Source: Ascaphus truei
Lineage: Eukaryota; Chordata; Amphibia; Anura; Ascaphidae
Length of the DNA: 64,000 nt
Direction of reading: 5' to 3'
Assembly (NCBI GenBank): GCA_036426205.1
Contig: CM071570.1
Span: 143,770,450-143,834,449 of the forward strand
Part shown: positions 53,031 through 62,985 of the stretch, piece by piece
Layout of the letters: each line of letters begins with the position of its first letter
Position numbering within the stretch: the first letter of the stretch is position 1
Program-made: the position numbers and the translations under genes
Notes under the pieces: generated by a model
The model's input: only the letters and a program-made list of their open reading frames with translations
Database searches by the model: none
Told to the model about the DNA's origin: nothing

Positions 53031-54642
53031 TGAAGTTTTCTACTTCTCTCTAGACCACCTGGAAGACCAATTGTCTCTGGCAACAATAATCTTACTGAAA
53101 AAACTAGCCAGTATCTGGACAAAATACTACGTCCATTTGTTTTGGCTTTACCGTCTTACATCAGAGACACCAAAGATACGTTGCTTAGATTACATGGTAT
53201 AACAACTGATAGTGACACATGGCTTGTAACATTGGATGTTGAGTCACTATATACAAGCATTATGCATAATATTGGACTAACAGCATGTGAATATTTTCAA
53301 TCATCGCGACACTGTGGATTTTGGAACACAATAAGTTTGTGATTGACCACTTAAGATTTGTACTAACCCATAATTACTTTGTATTCAATGGGCTTTATTA
53401 CCACCAGACCCAGGGAACAGCTATGGGAACATCTTGTGCCCCAACATACGCCAACTTGTACCTGGGCTGGTGGGAAGCCACCATTGTCTTCACTGATGAT
53501 AACAATTTGTACACCGAACATATAGATCTGTGGCTCAGATTTATTGACGATATCCTCCTGATTTGGAGTGGGCCACTGAATCTGCTGCTTGAATTCATTA
53601 ACAAACTTAATGTTAATACTCTCAACTTACACCTAACCTCTGAACATAGTCAATCCAAAATTACATTTTTGGATCTTGGTATCAGTAAAGATTCATCTAA
53701 TATGATTCAAACTACAGTGTTTAGAAAATCCACCTCTACTAACAATTTACTATTAGCAAGCAGCCAACATCCAGCCTCCTTAATACGGGGGATACCGACA
53801 GGCCAATACTTGCGCCTCAGGAGAAATTGCTCAAATATCAAAGACTTCAAATTAGAATCTAAAGATCTAAGAAATAGATTCCTTGAAAGGGGTTACCCCG
53901 CTAACATTCTAAAAAAAAGCATACAATAGGTATGTGTGATAGGGATGCTCTATTGATCCCCAATACAAAAGTGAAGGATACCCAAATCAGATGCATTGGC
54001 ACTTACAGCAACAGATGGTCAGATATCAAAAAAATATTTTCCAAACATTGGCATATTTTAAGATCAGATAGTGATTTGGCATTAGTATTAAATGAGACAC
54101 CCAGCATTACAAGCAGGAGGTCCAAAAATCTAAAAGACAATCTTGTACATAGTCACCACCACAAAAAGATAACATCAACATGATTACCAAATCCACCCAA
54201 GGGCTGCTTTACTTGTGGCAATTGCAAGGCTTGCCAATACATTTTAAACACCAAAATGTTTGATAATAATGACCAGACAAAGCAGTTTGAGATAAAACAT
54301 TTTATTAATTGCAAGAGCTTTAATGTAGTATATCTCATCAAATGTAGCTGTGGTCTAAGTTACGTTGGGAAAACAATTCGTGAACTAAGGAGACGCATAT
54401 TGGAGCATGTTAACTCTGTTATCAATAAAGCCGATACGCTAGTAGCACGCCACGTAAACTTGACACACAGTGGGAATTTGAACTGTCTGCAATTTATGGG
54501 GATCGATTTGATCAAAAGTAACATACGTGGTGGTGACATTGATCTTAAACTCCTGCAAAGAGAAGCAGAGTGGATATATCGCTTAAAAACTCTATATCCA
54601 CTGGGCTTAAATGAGGGCTTCACATTTACCCCTTTCATTTGA
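53031..54642 (+). pseudogene. PLE copy 4: RT palm to GIY-YIG endonuclease, frameshifted
   Basis: GRPIVSGNNNLTE opens the RT core in one frame. TLDVESLYTSI (motif A, about 53232-53265) and GTAMGTSCAPTYANLYLGWW (motif B) follow, then WLRFIDDILLIWSG (catalytic FIDD, about 53530-53570) and KITFLDLGISKD. The thumb end is RRNCSNIKDFKLESKDLRNR and FLERGYP. After a frame change at 53930: IFSKHWHILRSD, CFTCGNCKACQY, FNVVYLIKCSCGLSYVGKTI, RRRILEHVNSVINK and EAEWIYRLKTLYPLGLNEG. It is the longest PLE here but lacks the N-terminus. Confidence 0.9.
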
Positions 54643-56059
54643 ATGCTTAATTGCACTCTACAGCTCAATCTGTTTGCCAATTTCTTATACATACCAATTG
54701 CTTCACTATTTCTCTATCCAACAGAAGGAGTTTTCAACCCTTGATTGGATATTCATCCAAACATTGTTTCATCTTATTTGCCTAGTATCCATTAGAGTTG
54801 GCCATACTCTGGTCTGGATATACTCAGTATCAGTATTTAACTGGGTAATGTGCAGAGCAATATATATATAAAAAATATGTGATTTATTGTTTATGATTAA
54901 GGTTTCGATTATTAAAATTATATAGGAATTGTTTAAAGTGATTTTAATACATGAGATAAGCTTGATGTTGTCAGCCCATTTGGAGAGGTTATGATTTCAA
55001 CTACGGGCATCATGATGACCATATTTCTGGTCATCTGTTGAGCACTATTGTAACATAACAACAGTAATCTCCCCATCAGCTATACTGATTGAATCACTTA
55101 CTGCGGAGTATATATAAATCGGCCTGATGGGCTGTACCATCACCCACTTGCCCCTGACGAAGCTCCGCCTGGAGAGAAACGCGTAGGGCGTGGCTTAGTG
55201 ACGTGGTGACGTCACGCACGTGGTGTGACTGATTCAGTTACAGCTGGGACTCATACAGCGCGTAGCTGTCTACGGTGATCTGAGGGCTAAGACTGACAGC
55301 GTTTGTAGCTAAGTATCCGCTGTTACAACTTAATATTAGCACATTGTAACATATGCTATATGTATCACTAGAATAGGTTTTCCCTAGTAATACTTGCCAG
55401 CGATGTTAGAGCTGGGCTGTTATTATTAACAGCATTCATATGTGAGGCTAGAATAGGGATTACCCCACATGTAACAACATACTGCAGTATACTTTAGCCT
55501 TCCTTCATACAGCTGCTTGGTTCATTACGGAGGACTAAGGATTAAGACTGGTAGCCTTACAATCTATGATTTTGTTTGTATGATTCTGCAAGCTGTCATT
55601 ACAATGTAAGTGCAATGTGTTCCACATATGATTAAGATATCATTAGCAATAGGTTTCCCAGTACAACTTGCCAGCGATGCTAGAGCTGGGCTGTTACTAG
55701 TAACAGCGTTCATATGTGAGCTTAGCAATAGGGATCTCCCTTTATTCATTACATCAATTGATATATATCAGTCTGACACCTACCTCCGTTGGTGTTACAC
55801 ATATGGTTGTTATATTGGGCTTATTAAGATTTAAGAATTACGTAATCCTATATGTGCATATGAGTCTCAGCAATTTGGTTCAAACTTCATCTGATTAGGG
55901 CTGCTTACTTGTTACAGCTGTGTAGTATATTGAATTGGTCCAATTGGGACTGGTCAGTGAACACCACGTGGGATTTTAAATTGTTTGTGTGATTTTTAGT
56001 TTGTGTCACCTATATCACTTATGGTTTTTCACGTTATAATATCACTGTAGAAAAATAAA
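54643..56059 (+). mobile_element. PLE copy 4, 3' region
   Basis: Non-coding. It holds the motif at 55151-55190. A near-duplicate block with CTTGCCAGCGATG-TAGAGCT and GGGCTGTTA occurs at 55395-55440 and 55667-55705. It ends near AAAAATAAAAATATATATTA (56050). Confidence 0.6.
55151..55190 (+). ncRNA. hammerhead-like motif in PLE copy 4 tail
   Basis: CCCCTGACGAAGCTCC, GCCT, GGAGAGAAACGCGTAGGG. CTCC pairs with GGAG, CCC with GGG, and ACGCGT is self-complementary. The boxes CTGACGA and GAAA are perfect, with extra purines at the stem II base. Confidence 0.65.
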
Positions 56060-57165
56060 AATATATATTATTGTGGTGTGCACCACAAATGTACTATCTG
56101 TGGATGATTCTGTGACTGTGTCACACTTTCATTCAGTTGTTAATACACTATTTATTGTACCTCATGTTTTCATGTTCACCCCTTGTCTCCCTTTTTCCTC
56201 CCTCCCCCCTCCCTTTCCCTCTATTGACCCAGCCCTGCAAGAGTTAATGGTTTCAATTAGTATCCAGGTGTTTTATGTGCATCAATTATACAGGTGTATA
56301 TATATATTTGGCAACTCATTTGGTTCAGCTCATATCCCCTGAGGAAGTCGCTTATCGCGACGAAACGCGTAGGGAAGAGCTAGCATTGGACTCATTATAT
56401 TTGTTTATTATTCATGGACTATATATGAACTTTTCAGTTCACTAGTCATCAGTTACACGATTTTATTTGGAGCCGGCGTTTTGGATTATCCGATGGTGAC
56501 GCAGGAGATCTGACATCTGTGTCGGCATCCTGTCACGGGGAGGGGACCCACACTCTCACGAGATCTACTTCCAGGAGGAGACTAGGTGCGCGTGCACCCA
56601 CCTGGCGCTCGTAGCAAGAGTGTGTAGGACTTTCCAGCACCATCCCTCCACAGAGGCTCCATCGTGGTGACTACAAACGACTTTATATCCATGTCTTTAT
56701 TTTATCTGCACATTGTAAGTGTCCGTGATTCATCTACACGACATTTTTAATATTAAATTACTATTTTATGCTATGGGAGCCGCGCTGTTCTCTTTTTGTA
56801 TTACAGATTGAGAGGAAGGTGGTTTGTCTGGAAGACCGGCAGCGGAACCCAGTAGCAGTATCTAGACACTTTTATTTTGATTTTCACTTTTTCACCTGTC
56901 TCTAGGGGCTTTTTTCCCTTTTTTTTAAATTTATTTCCCCCCCCCTCCTTCCACCCCATCCTTCCCATTTTTCCTTTCCCCCCCCTCCTTCCAAATGTAT
57001 GTTTTTTTTGTATGTTACTATATGCTATCACATGTATTAGTCCATATTTATTTAATATTGGTTTATGGTCTACCCCTCTGTGGTTTATAACCATACTGTT
57101 CAACTGTCATTTCTCTCACTGTGCAGTTCCAGTTAGCACAGCAGTGTCCCTTTCCCCATTCCCCT
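56060..57165 (+). mobile_element. PLE 3' region, probable continuation of copy 3
   Basis: A second PLE tail follows copy 4 directly. It contains the motif at 56335-56374 and ends with GCCGCGCTGTTCTCTTTTTG (56779-56798), comparable with TGCGCCTGTTTCTTTTTTG after copy 2. C/T-rich low-complexity stretches lie at 56930-57000. With no own coding part, it fits the interrupted copy 3. Confidence 0.5.
56335..56374 (+). ncRNA. hammerhead-like motif, best stem
   Basis: TCCCCTGAGGAAGTCGC, TTATC, GCGACGAAACGCGTAGGG. GTCGC pairs perfectly with GCGAC, CCC with GGG, and ACGCGT is self-complementary. Only the A between CTGAGGA and GTCGC departs from a classical hammerhead core. Confidence 0.7.
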
Positions 57166-57166
57166 T

Positions 57167-57167
<1 letters not shown>

Positions 57168-57208
<41 letters not shown>

Positions 57209-57265
57209 CTAAATAATATTATATATGATATATATATATATATATATATAATATATATATATATT
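57168..57265. repeat. (TA)n tracts
   Basis: Two TA runs separated by TTATATCTAAATAATATTATATATG, directly upstream of the Tc1 element. Confidence 0.95.
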
Positions 57266-57282
57266 TATCTTAAATATAAATA

Positions 57283-58906
57283 CGTGGCTCGAAAATAATT
57301 GGACATGACACAAGTGTTCGTGATTTTCGGCTGTGTACCAAAATAAATTCAAGTTACAGTTAAATAATGAATATGGGCTTAAAGTGTAGTATATCAGCTT
57401 TAATTTGAGGGTATTCACATCCAAATTGGAAAAGGGTTTAGGAATTACATCTCTTTAATATGTAGCCCCCTCTTATTCAAGGGACCAAAAGTAATTGGAC
57501 AATTGACTCAAAAGCTGTTTCATGGACAGGTGCAGGCTATTCCTTTGTTATTTCATCATCAATTAAGCAGGTAAAAGGTCTGGAGTTGATTCCAGGTGTG
57601 GCATTCGCATTTGGAAGCTGTTGCTGTGAACCCACAACATGCGGTCAAAGGAGCTCTCAATGCAAGTGAAACAGGCTGCAAAAAAAAAAGAAAATCCATC
57701 AGAGAGATAGCAGGAACATTAGGAATGGCCAAATCAACAGTTTGGTACATTCTGAGAAAAAAAGAATCCACTGGTGAGCTCTGCAACACAAAAAGGCCTG
57801 GACGTCCATGGAAGACAACAGTGGTGGATGATCGTAGGATTCTTTCCATGGTAAGAAAAACCCCTTCACAACATCCAGCCAAGTGAATAACACTCTCCAG
57901 GAGGTAGGCATATCATTATCCAAGTCTACCATAAAGAGAAGACTTCACAAGAGCAAATACAGAGGGTTCACCACAAGGTGCAAACGTTCATAAGCCTCAA
58001 GAATAGAAAGACCAGATTGCCAAACAATAATCTAAAAAAGCCAGCCCAGTTCTGGAACAGCATTATTTGGACAGATGAAACTAAGATCAACCTGTACCAG
58101 AATGATGGGAAGAAAAAAGTATGGAGAAGGCTTGGAACGGCTCATGATCCGAAGCATACCACATCATCTGTAAAAACGGTGGAGGCAGTGTGATGGCATG
58201 GGCATGCATGGCTTACAATGGCACTGGGTCACTAGTGTTTATTGATGATGTGACAGAAGACAGAAGCAGCCGGATGAATTCTGAAGTGTATAGGGATATA
58301 ATGTATGCTCAGATTCAGCCAAATTCAGTTAGTCGATTGGACCGCACTTCACTTTACAGATGGACAAAGACCCAAAACATACTGCGTAAGCAACCAAGGA
58401 ATTTTTTAAGGCAAAGAAATTGAATATTCTGCAATGGCCGAGTCAATCACCTGATCTCAACCTGATCGAGCATGCATTTCACTTGCTGAATACAAAACTT
58501 AAGGCAGAAAGACCCACGAACAAACAACAACTGAAGACAGCTGCAGTAAAGGCCTGGCAAAGCATCACAAAGGAGGAAACGCAGCGTTTGTTGATGTCCA
58601 TGCGTTCCAGACTTCAAGCAGTCATTGCCTGCAAAGGATTCTCGACAAAGTATTAAAAATTAACATTTTATTTATGATTGTGTTAATTTGTCCAATTACA
58701 TTTGAGCCCCTGAAATAAGAGGACTGCGGGAATGGTTGCAATTCCTAAACATTTCATACGATATTTTTGTTCAACCCCTTGAATTAAAGCTGAAAGTCTG
58801 CACTTCTATTACATCTCAGTTGTTTCATTTCAAATCCGTTGTGGTGGCGTACAGAGCCAAAATTATGAAAATTGTGTCAGTGTCCAATTATTTCCGGACC
58901 TAACTG
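57283..58906 (+). mobile_element. Tc1-like DNA transposon, 1624 bp
   Basis: Flanked by TA at 57281-57282 and 58907-58908. The right end is TCCAATTATTTCCGGACC then TAACTG; the left start has the inverted counterpart CTCGAAAATAATTGGACATG. A transposase remnant lies inside (57596-58656). End and coding style match Tc1 elements found in frogs and teleost fish. Confidence 0.9.
57596..58656 (+). pseudogene. Tc1 transposase, four overlapping frames
   Basis: 57596-57886 has the paired-type helix-turn-helix (KSIREIAGTLGMAKSTVWYI) and the GRPR-like hook RPGRPWKT. 57978-58193 has the first catalytic Asp in IIWTDETKINLY and KKVWRR. 58190-58423 starts MMAWACMAYNGTGSLVFID; the second Asp region (DKDPKHT, about 58360-58385) is in another frame. 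58420-58656 has LQWPSQSPDLNLIEHAFHLL with the catalytic Glu and ends VIACKGFSTKY. The full length would be about 340 codons. At least three frameshifts and one stop make it inactive, though a related active copy could use its ends. Confidence 0.9.
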
Positions 58907-58908
58907 TA

Positions 58909-58931
58909 TGTGTATATATATATATATATAT
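58909..58931. repeat. (TA)n tract
   Basis: TGTGTATATATA run between the Tc1 end and the next LTR. Confidence 0.9.
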
Positions 58932-60050
58932 AGCGCACTTTCCCCCACCCCCTGGGAGATATGGCAACTACGGTATGTGTGGTGCTTTACCTGCAGCTCA
59001 CAGGAGGCCTGAACCTCCGCAGCTGGGAGCCTGGGGTATACCTGATCCGTTGGTTGACAGCACCTCCACCTACGCGGGATCCTACAGTGTTGGATAACCC
59101 CGTGCAGGACAATAATAAATACACCCGGGTATGAAATAACAGGTTTACTGAACATATGAGACTAATAATAACAATAATACAGGACCACTCAGGCCTCGCA
59201 GGGCCGTACCTCTTCACCGTGCCCCAAACACTGTGTCCCCACCCCTGTGGGGTTTACCCCAAGGTGCTGAGGTGCCCCTCGGCACCTAACCTCCCCGGTG
59301 TCCACATGAACTAACCCACCCAATGTGTGATACAGCGCTGCCCCACTAGAACAGAAGTGTATAGTTGGAGCACATGATGAGGTGAGGTACCTGCCGGGTG
59401 CTCCCAGCACCTGGGCGCGCCGATGTAGCAAGATGGGGTCCACGGATCCAGTGATGTTACCCGCGAAGCCTCCACCTTTGTTGGGTGGTGTCCCGCGTGG
59501 ACGTGCCGCCATGCAGAGTGTCTCTGTATTGTAGATGGTGATCTGGTCAGAGACCACCGGATGCCAGGATGCAGCGTGTCCTGGCTGTGTCCCTCACACT
59601 TATGCTACAGGGCAGTGTCCCTATCTATGGGCCTGTCCCTTTAGCAACCACAAACTGAGGGGAGACAGGGCCTAGCTATGGCCTAACAGAGGGTCTCTGG
59701 CCTAGTGCAGGTGCCACAGACACCTGCACATACAACCTACCCTGACCTTGTCCCAGCTCCAACTGCTGTGGCTGTAAACACGCAAAATGTATCTATTCCC
59801 TGGTGCAGGGAATACTGGTGCACTATTGGCTGTGCTGGTCACATGGTGTGACTGCCCCTAGGCATTCTGGGGATTGTAGTATCCTAGGCAGAGCTTCTGT
59901 GTGCTGGGCGCCTCACACGCTCTCACTGCGCATGTGTGACATCTTGCGCATGCATGATCGCCTGCAGCAGCCTCCCACACTCTCTCCCAGCCTCCGCTGC
60001 CAGACGCAGCTGACAGCCAGAGGTAGGGGGCAGACGGGGGACCCAGGCTA
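58932..60050 (-). mobile_element. LTR-like element, TGTAG family (copy F)
   Basis: On the minus strand the right end starts TTTAGCCTGGGTCCCCCG and the left end reads CCAGGGGGTGGGGGAAAGTG, like the GGGTGGGGGAAACACTG end of copy A. A TGGAGGTGCTGTCAACC box occurs on the minus strand (about 59053-59070). It has ATTGTAG-TATCC and TGCGCATG-rich parts like copy E. Both ends run into TA tracts. Open frames inside (to 122 aa) are GC-driven. Confidence 0.55.
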
Positions 60051-60225
60051 AATATATAAATATATATAATCATTCCCTCCTTTTTTTCACAATCTCTGGG
60101 GGTGAGGGTTTGTGCACATTGAATCTCGCTGGTATTCTCTTCAAGGTTGTGCACATCTCATAAGGGACAGTGTTATCGTTCTCTATTGTTCATTTGCATG
60201 CGCAGGTTTTATTTAGGGGATCCCT

Positions 60226-60352
60226 TCCCCTTCCCCCTTTTCCCCCCCCCCCCTTTTTTCCCTCCTCCCCCCTTCCCCCCCCCCCCCCTCGTTCCCCCCC
60301 CCCCCTTTTTTTTTTCCCCCCCCCCCCCCCCCCCCCTCTTTTTCCTCTTTTT
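60226..60352. repeat. C- and T-homopolymer-rich tract
   Basis: About 125 bases of C runs (up to about 20) and T runs. Pro/Phe frames on plus and Gly/Lys frames on minus are artefacts. Length is probably unreliable in assembly. Confidence 0.9.
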
Positions 60353-60831
60353 CAGAATTATCCTTGAAAGGTGGAAGTTCCCCCTCTTTCATGTTTGCCA
60401 ATAGCATATCCAATTAAGCTATATCTTATGTTTGTTTTTTAGAACTCTCATTAAGAATTAGGTTCTCCAGGGTATTGTTGATATAATTACCAGTGCCTTA
60501 TACAATATAATATATGGTATATATCTTCTTTCCTTATCATTTTTTTTATTTTGTATTTTTTCTCTTTTTACATCTCCTTTAATAATTTAGGATATCTATG
60601 TAGCTCATTTTGACACCATTTTAATGCTAGCAATTTTTTTTTTTTATTACATGATCCACATTAGTATCGGATTGTTCACTATATGTATTCTAGCTATGTA
60701 TGTAGAATTGCCATGGTAACCATCAGACTCTTACTGAAGCACTAAGGGAACATGTTTAATTCCCCTAATTAACTAATTATTATCAGCTGATCCCAGTGCT
60801 TTAAGAAGCGGTTGCTTTCATTAGCTTGCTA

Positions 60832-60877
60832 GCCTCTGAAGAAGTTGTCAGTGTACGACGAAACGCGTAAGGCGGAC
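60832..60877 (+). ncRNA. hammerhead-like motif in PLE copy 5 tail
   Basis: GCCTCTGAAGAAGTTGT, CAGTGT, ACGACGAAACGCGTAAGGC. GTTGT pairs with ACGAC (one G-U), GCCT with AGGC as helix I, and ACGCGT is self-complementary. Helix I differs from the CCC/GGG of other copies but still pairs. Confidence 0.65.
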
Positions 60878-61560
60878 CAAGTCTCCAGAAGTGTGGCGTC
60901 TCTCACTGCGTCTCTCACTGCATTACCGTGTGTCGCGAGATTCAATACAGAATCACCCTTTTGACTGGCTGTGGATTGGAGAGAGTGATCTGAGTGCTAC
61001 AGCCACGATCCCACCCACAGCGGAGCCAGGGACTGCGCCGGGTGTCTATTGACATCACTTCTGGGTCATTGGCAAAGCGGAAGACGTATAACGCGACCCA
61101 CACGCGGAGAGACAGTGAGGAGTATTCTGAGCCGAGCTGGGGACTGTCTGAGTATTATACTCAAATCTGAGAGCGATCAGCCGTTGTTTGTGAGTTGAAC
61201 CACAATTGATTTTATTAGTGTAATAAATTGTTCAAGCAATATTACACCAGGAGAGCGTGCCTCTTTTCCCTTTTATCTTTTTACAGCTTATCTCTGGGAT
61301 CAGTTTCCCTTGTGGAGAAGGCTGCCAGGAACTCCCAAATCTCCACTTTGGATCATTGATTTTTTATTTCTTGTTGGACTTTATACAAGGACTGAGTATA
61401 TTGCATTGTGTCTAGTTATTTTTCTATTTACAGGATCAGTGTATTATAGGTTCCTTCTGTTAATATTTTAGTCCTCTTAGAGTCATTTTTATTAGATTTT
61501 GTTCATTCTAGCGCTGTTTTTATATTTTGTGTCTGTGTGTATATATATATATATACATAT

Positions 61561-61675
61561 TGTCATTTCCCAGAATCCCTTGCTGCACTTGAAGTGCTGT
61601 ATGCTGGGTGATAATGGTGAAAGGTGGGGTTGCAGACCTGCCTAAGACATGCAGATGAGCATACAGTTGTATTTG

Positions 61676-61676
<1 letters not shown>
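61561..61676 (+). repeat. hammerhead satellite fragment without the ribozyme core
   Basis: GTCATTTCCCAGAATCCCTT, GCTGTATGCTGGGTGATAAT and GCAGACCTGCCTAAGACATG match both ends of the unit at 28417-29815, joined in tandem order. Both sides are TA tracts (61540-61557 and 61677-61710). Confidence 0.75.
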
Positions 61677-61712
<36 letters not shown>

Positions 61713-61745
61713 TTATTTATTTTTTAATATATATTTATTAGCTGT
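61677..61745. repeat. (TA)n and TTTA-rich tract
   Basis: A TA run grading into TTTATTTATTTATTTTTTAA. Confidence 0.9.
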
Positions 61746-62555
61746 TTCTTCTAATATATGGCTGTTACCCTTCTGATATTTCTCACAGGATATATTTAAC
61801 CCCAAGATAAAACCTGTGTTATTCAAATGTGTAATAGAGGGAAGAAAAGTTTTTAATCTCTCCAAGAATCTTTATAAAAATGTTATACTTAAATGGGCCG
61901 GTTGTATATGAGGCTGGATCATTTTCTTTCCTCCTAGTTTGTGCAATACTTTGATAAAACTGATACATCTGCATTGAATGTCAATATCCAATGACAGGAC
62001 CTCTACCTAAAGGCCTACTTTAAACAAAATAGCCACTCCTCTTGATTTTGCTATTTTATGGAGCACAATAACAGCATTGAACCCAAACAGATATTAACTT
62101 TAAATACTCTCAGAGGAATTTACTTCAGTAAGCTATGTCTTCTTTAGATGTTTGAGTATTTTCCCCCTTTTAATTGAAGAATTGATTTCACCAATATTCC
62201 AAGATATAAAGTTATACATATGAGACATAATGGACAAGAGTCAAATCCCATATTTTGCCTTGTTTGAACAGTATTTTCAGATACATAATGAATTTGCCAC
62301 CTAGAATGCAAAGTATACGACAGTGGAGTGTGGGGAGGAGGAAGTAAACAGGGTTACACATGAAAGTGTTATGTAAACGATTGCTAATGATGTGTAGAGA
62401 TTGTGAACGGTTTCAATCTTTTTTGCTACAAATATCAATAAGCAGTGAACACATGCCACCGAGTTTGCCCATCCAAACACTTTTTCATGAATAAAATATA
62501 TAAACCTATATATAAAACATCGATTTTAAAGCAGCATCTTGAATAAGCCGAAAGG
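61746..62555. other. no recognisable feature
   Basis: A/T-rich sequence, short frames only, no repeats I can define. Confidence 0.35.
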
Positions 62556-62985
62556 TTAAGTATTGTATTGTATGTCTTTATTTATATAGCGCCATTAATG
62601 TACATAGCGCTTCACAGTAGTAATACACGTGACAATCATATAAATAACAAATACAAATAAGGGTCATGGGAATAAGTGCTTCAGACATAAACGTAACATT
62701 TACGAAGAGGAGTCCCTGCTCTGAGGAGCTTACAATCTAATTGGTATGTAGGAGGAACGTACAGAGATAGTAGGAGGGCATTTTGCTAAGTGCTTCTGCA
62801 GGGGGCCAAGCTTTATGTCTCATGTGTCTACGGTGCTACTCATATGCTTCTTTAAGCAAGTGTGTCTTAAGGTTGGTCTTAAAGGTGGATAGAGAGGGTG
62901 CTAGTCGGGTATTGAGAGGAAGGGCATTCCAAAGGTGCGGAGCAATCAGTCAGAAAGGTTTAAGGCAGGAGAGGGCTTTAAGTAA
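62556..62985 (-). mobile_element. L2-like LINE 3' end, minus strand
   Basis: The 3' tail (GTATTGTATTGTATG, TTTATATAGCGCCATTAATG, GAGGAGCTTACAATCTAAT) is followed on the minus strand by the end of the RT frame (PSLSTFKTNLKTHLLKEAYE-type, about 62850-62925). It is collinear with 44300-44725, 5'-truncated near 62985. Confidence 0.88.

Larger units (their letters stand above)
60060..61540 (+). mobile_element. PLE 3' tail, copy 5
   Basis: No coding part remains. After a C/T homopolymer region, the tail holds the motif at 60832-60877, a GC-richer part (60880-61180) and the end AGCGTGCCTCTTTTCCC ... TTCTAGCGCTGTTTTTATAT (about 61510-61530) before a (TA)n tract. The ending matches PLE copy 1 near 2970. 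Confidence 0.6.

Noticed and set aside
60147..60413. Pro/Phe and Gly/Lys frames
   Set aside because: Homopolymer artefacts.
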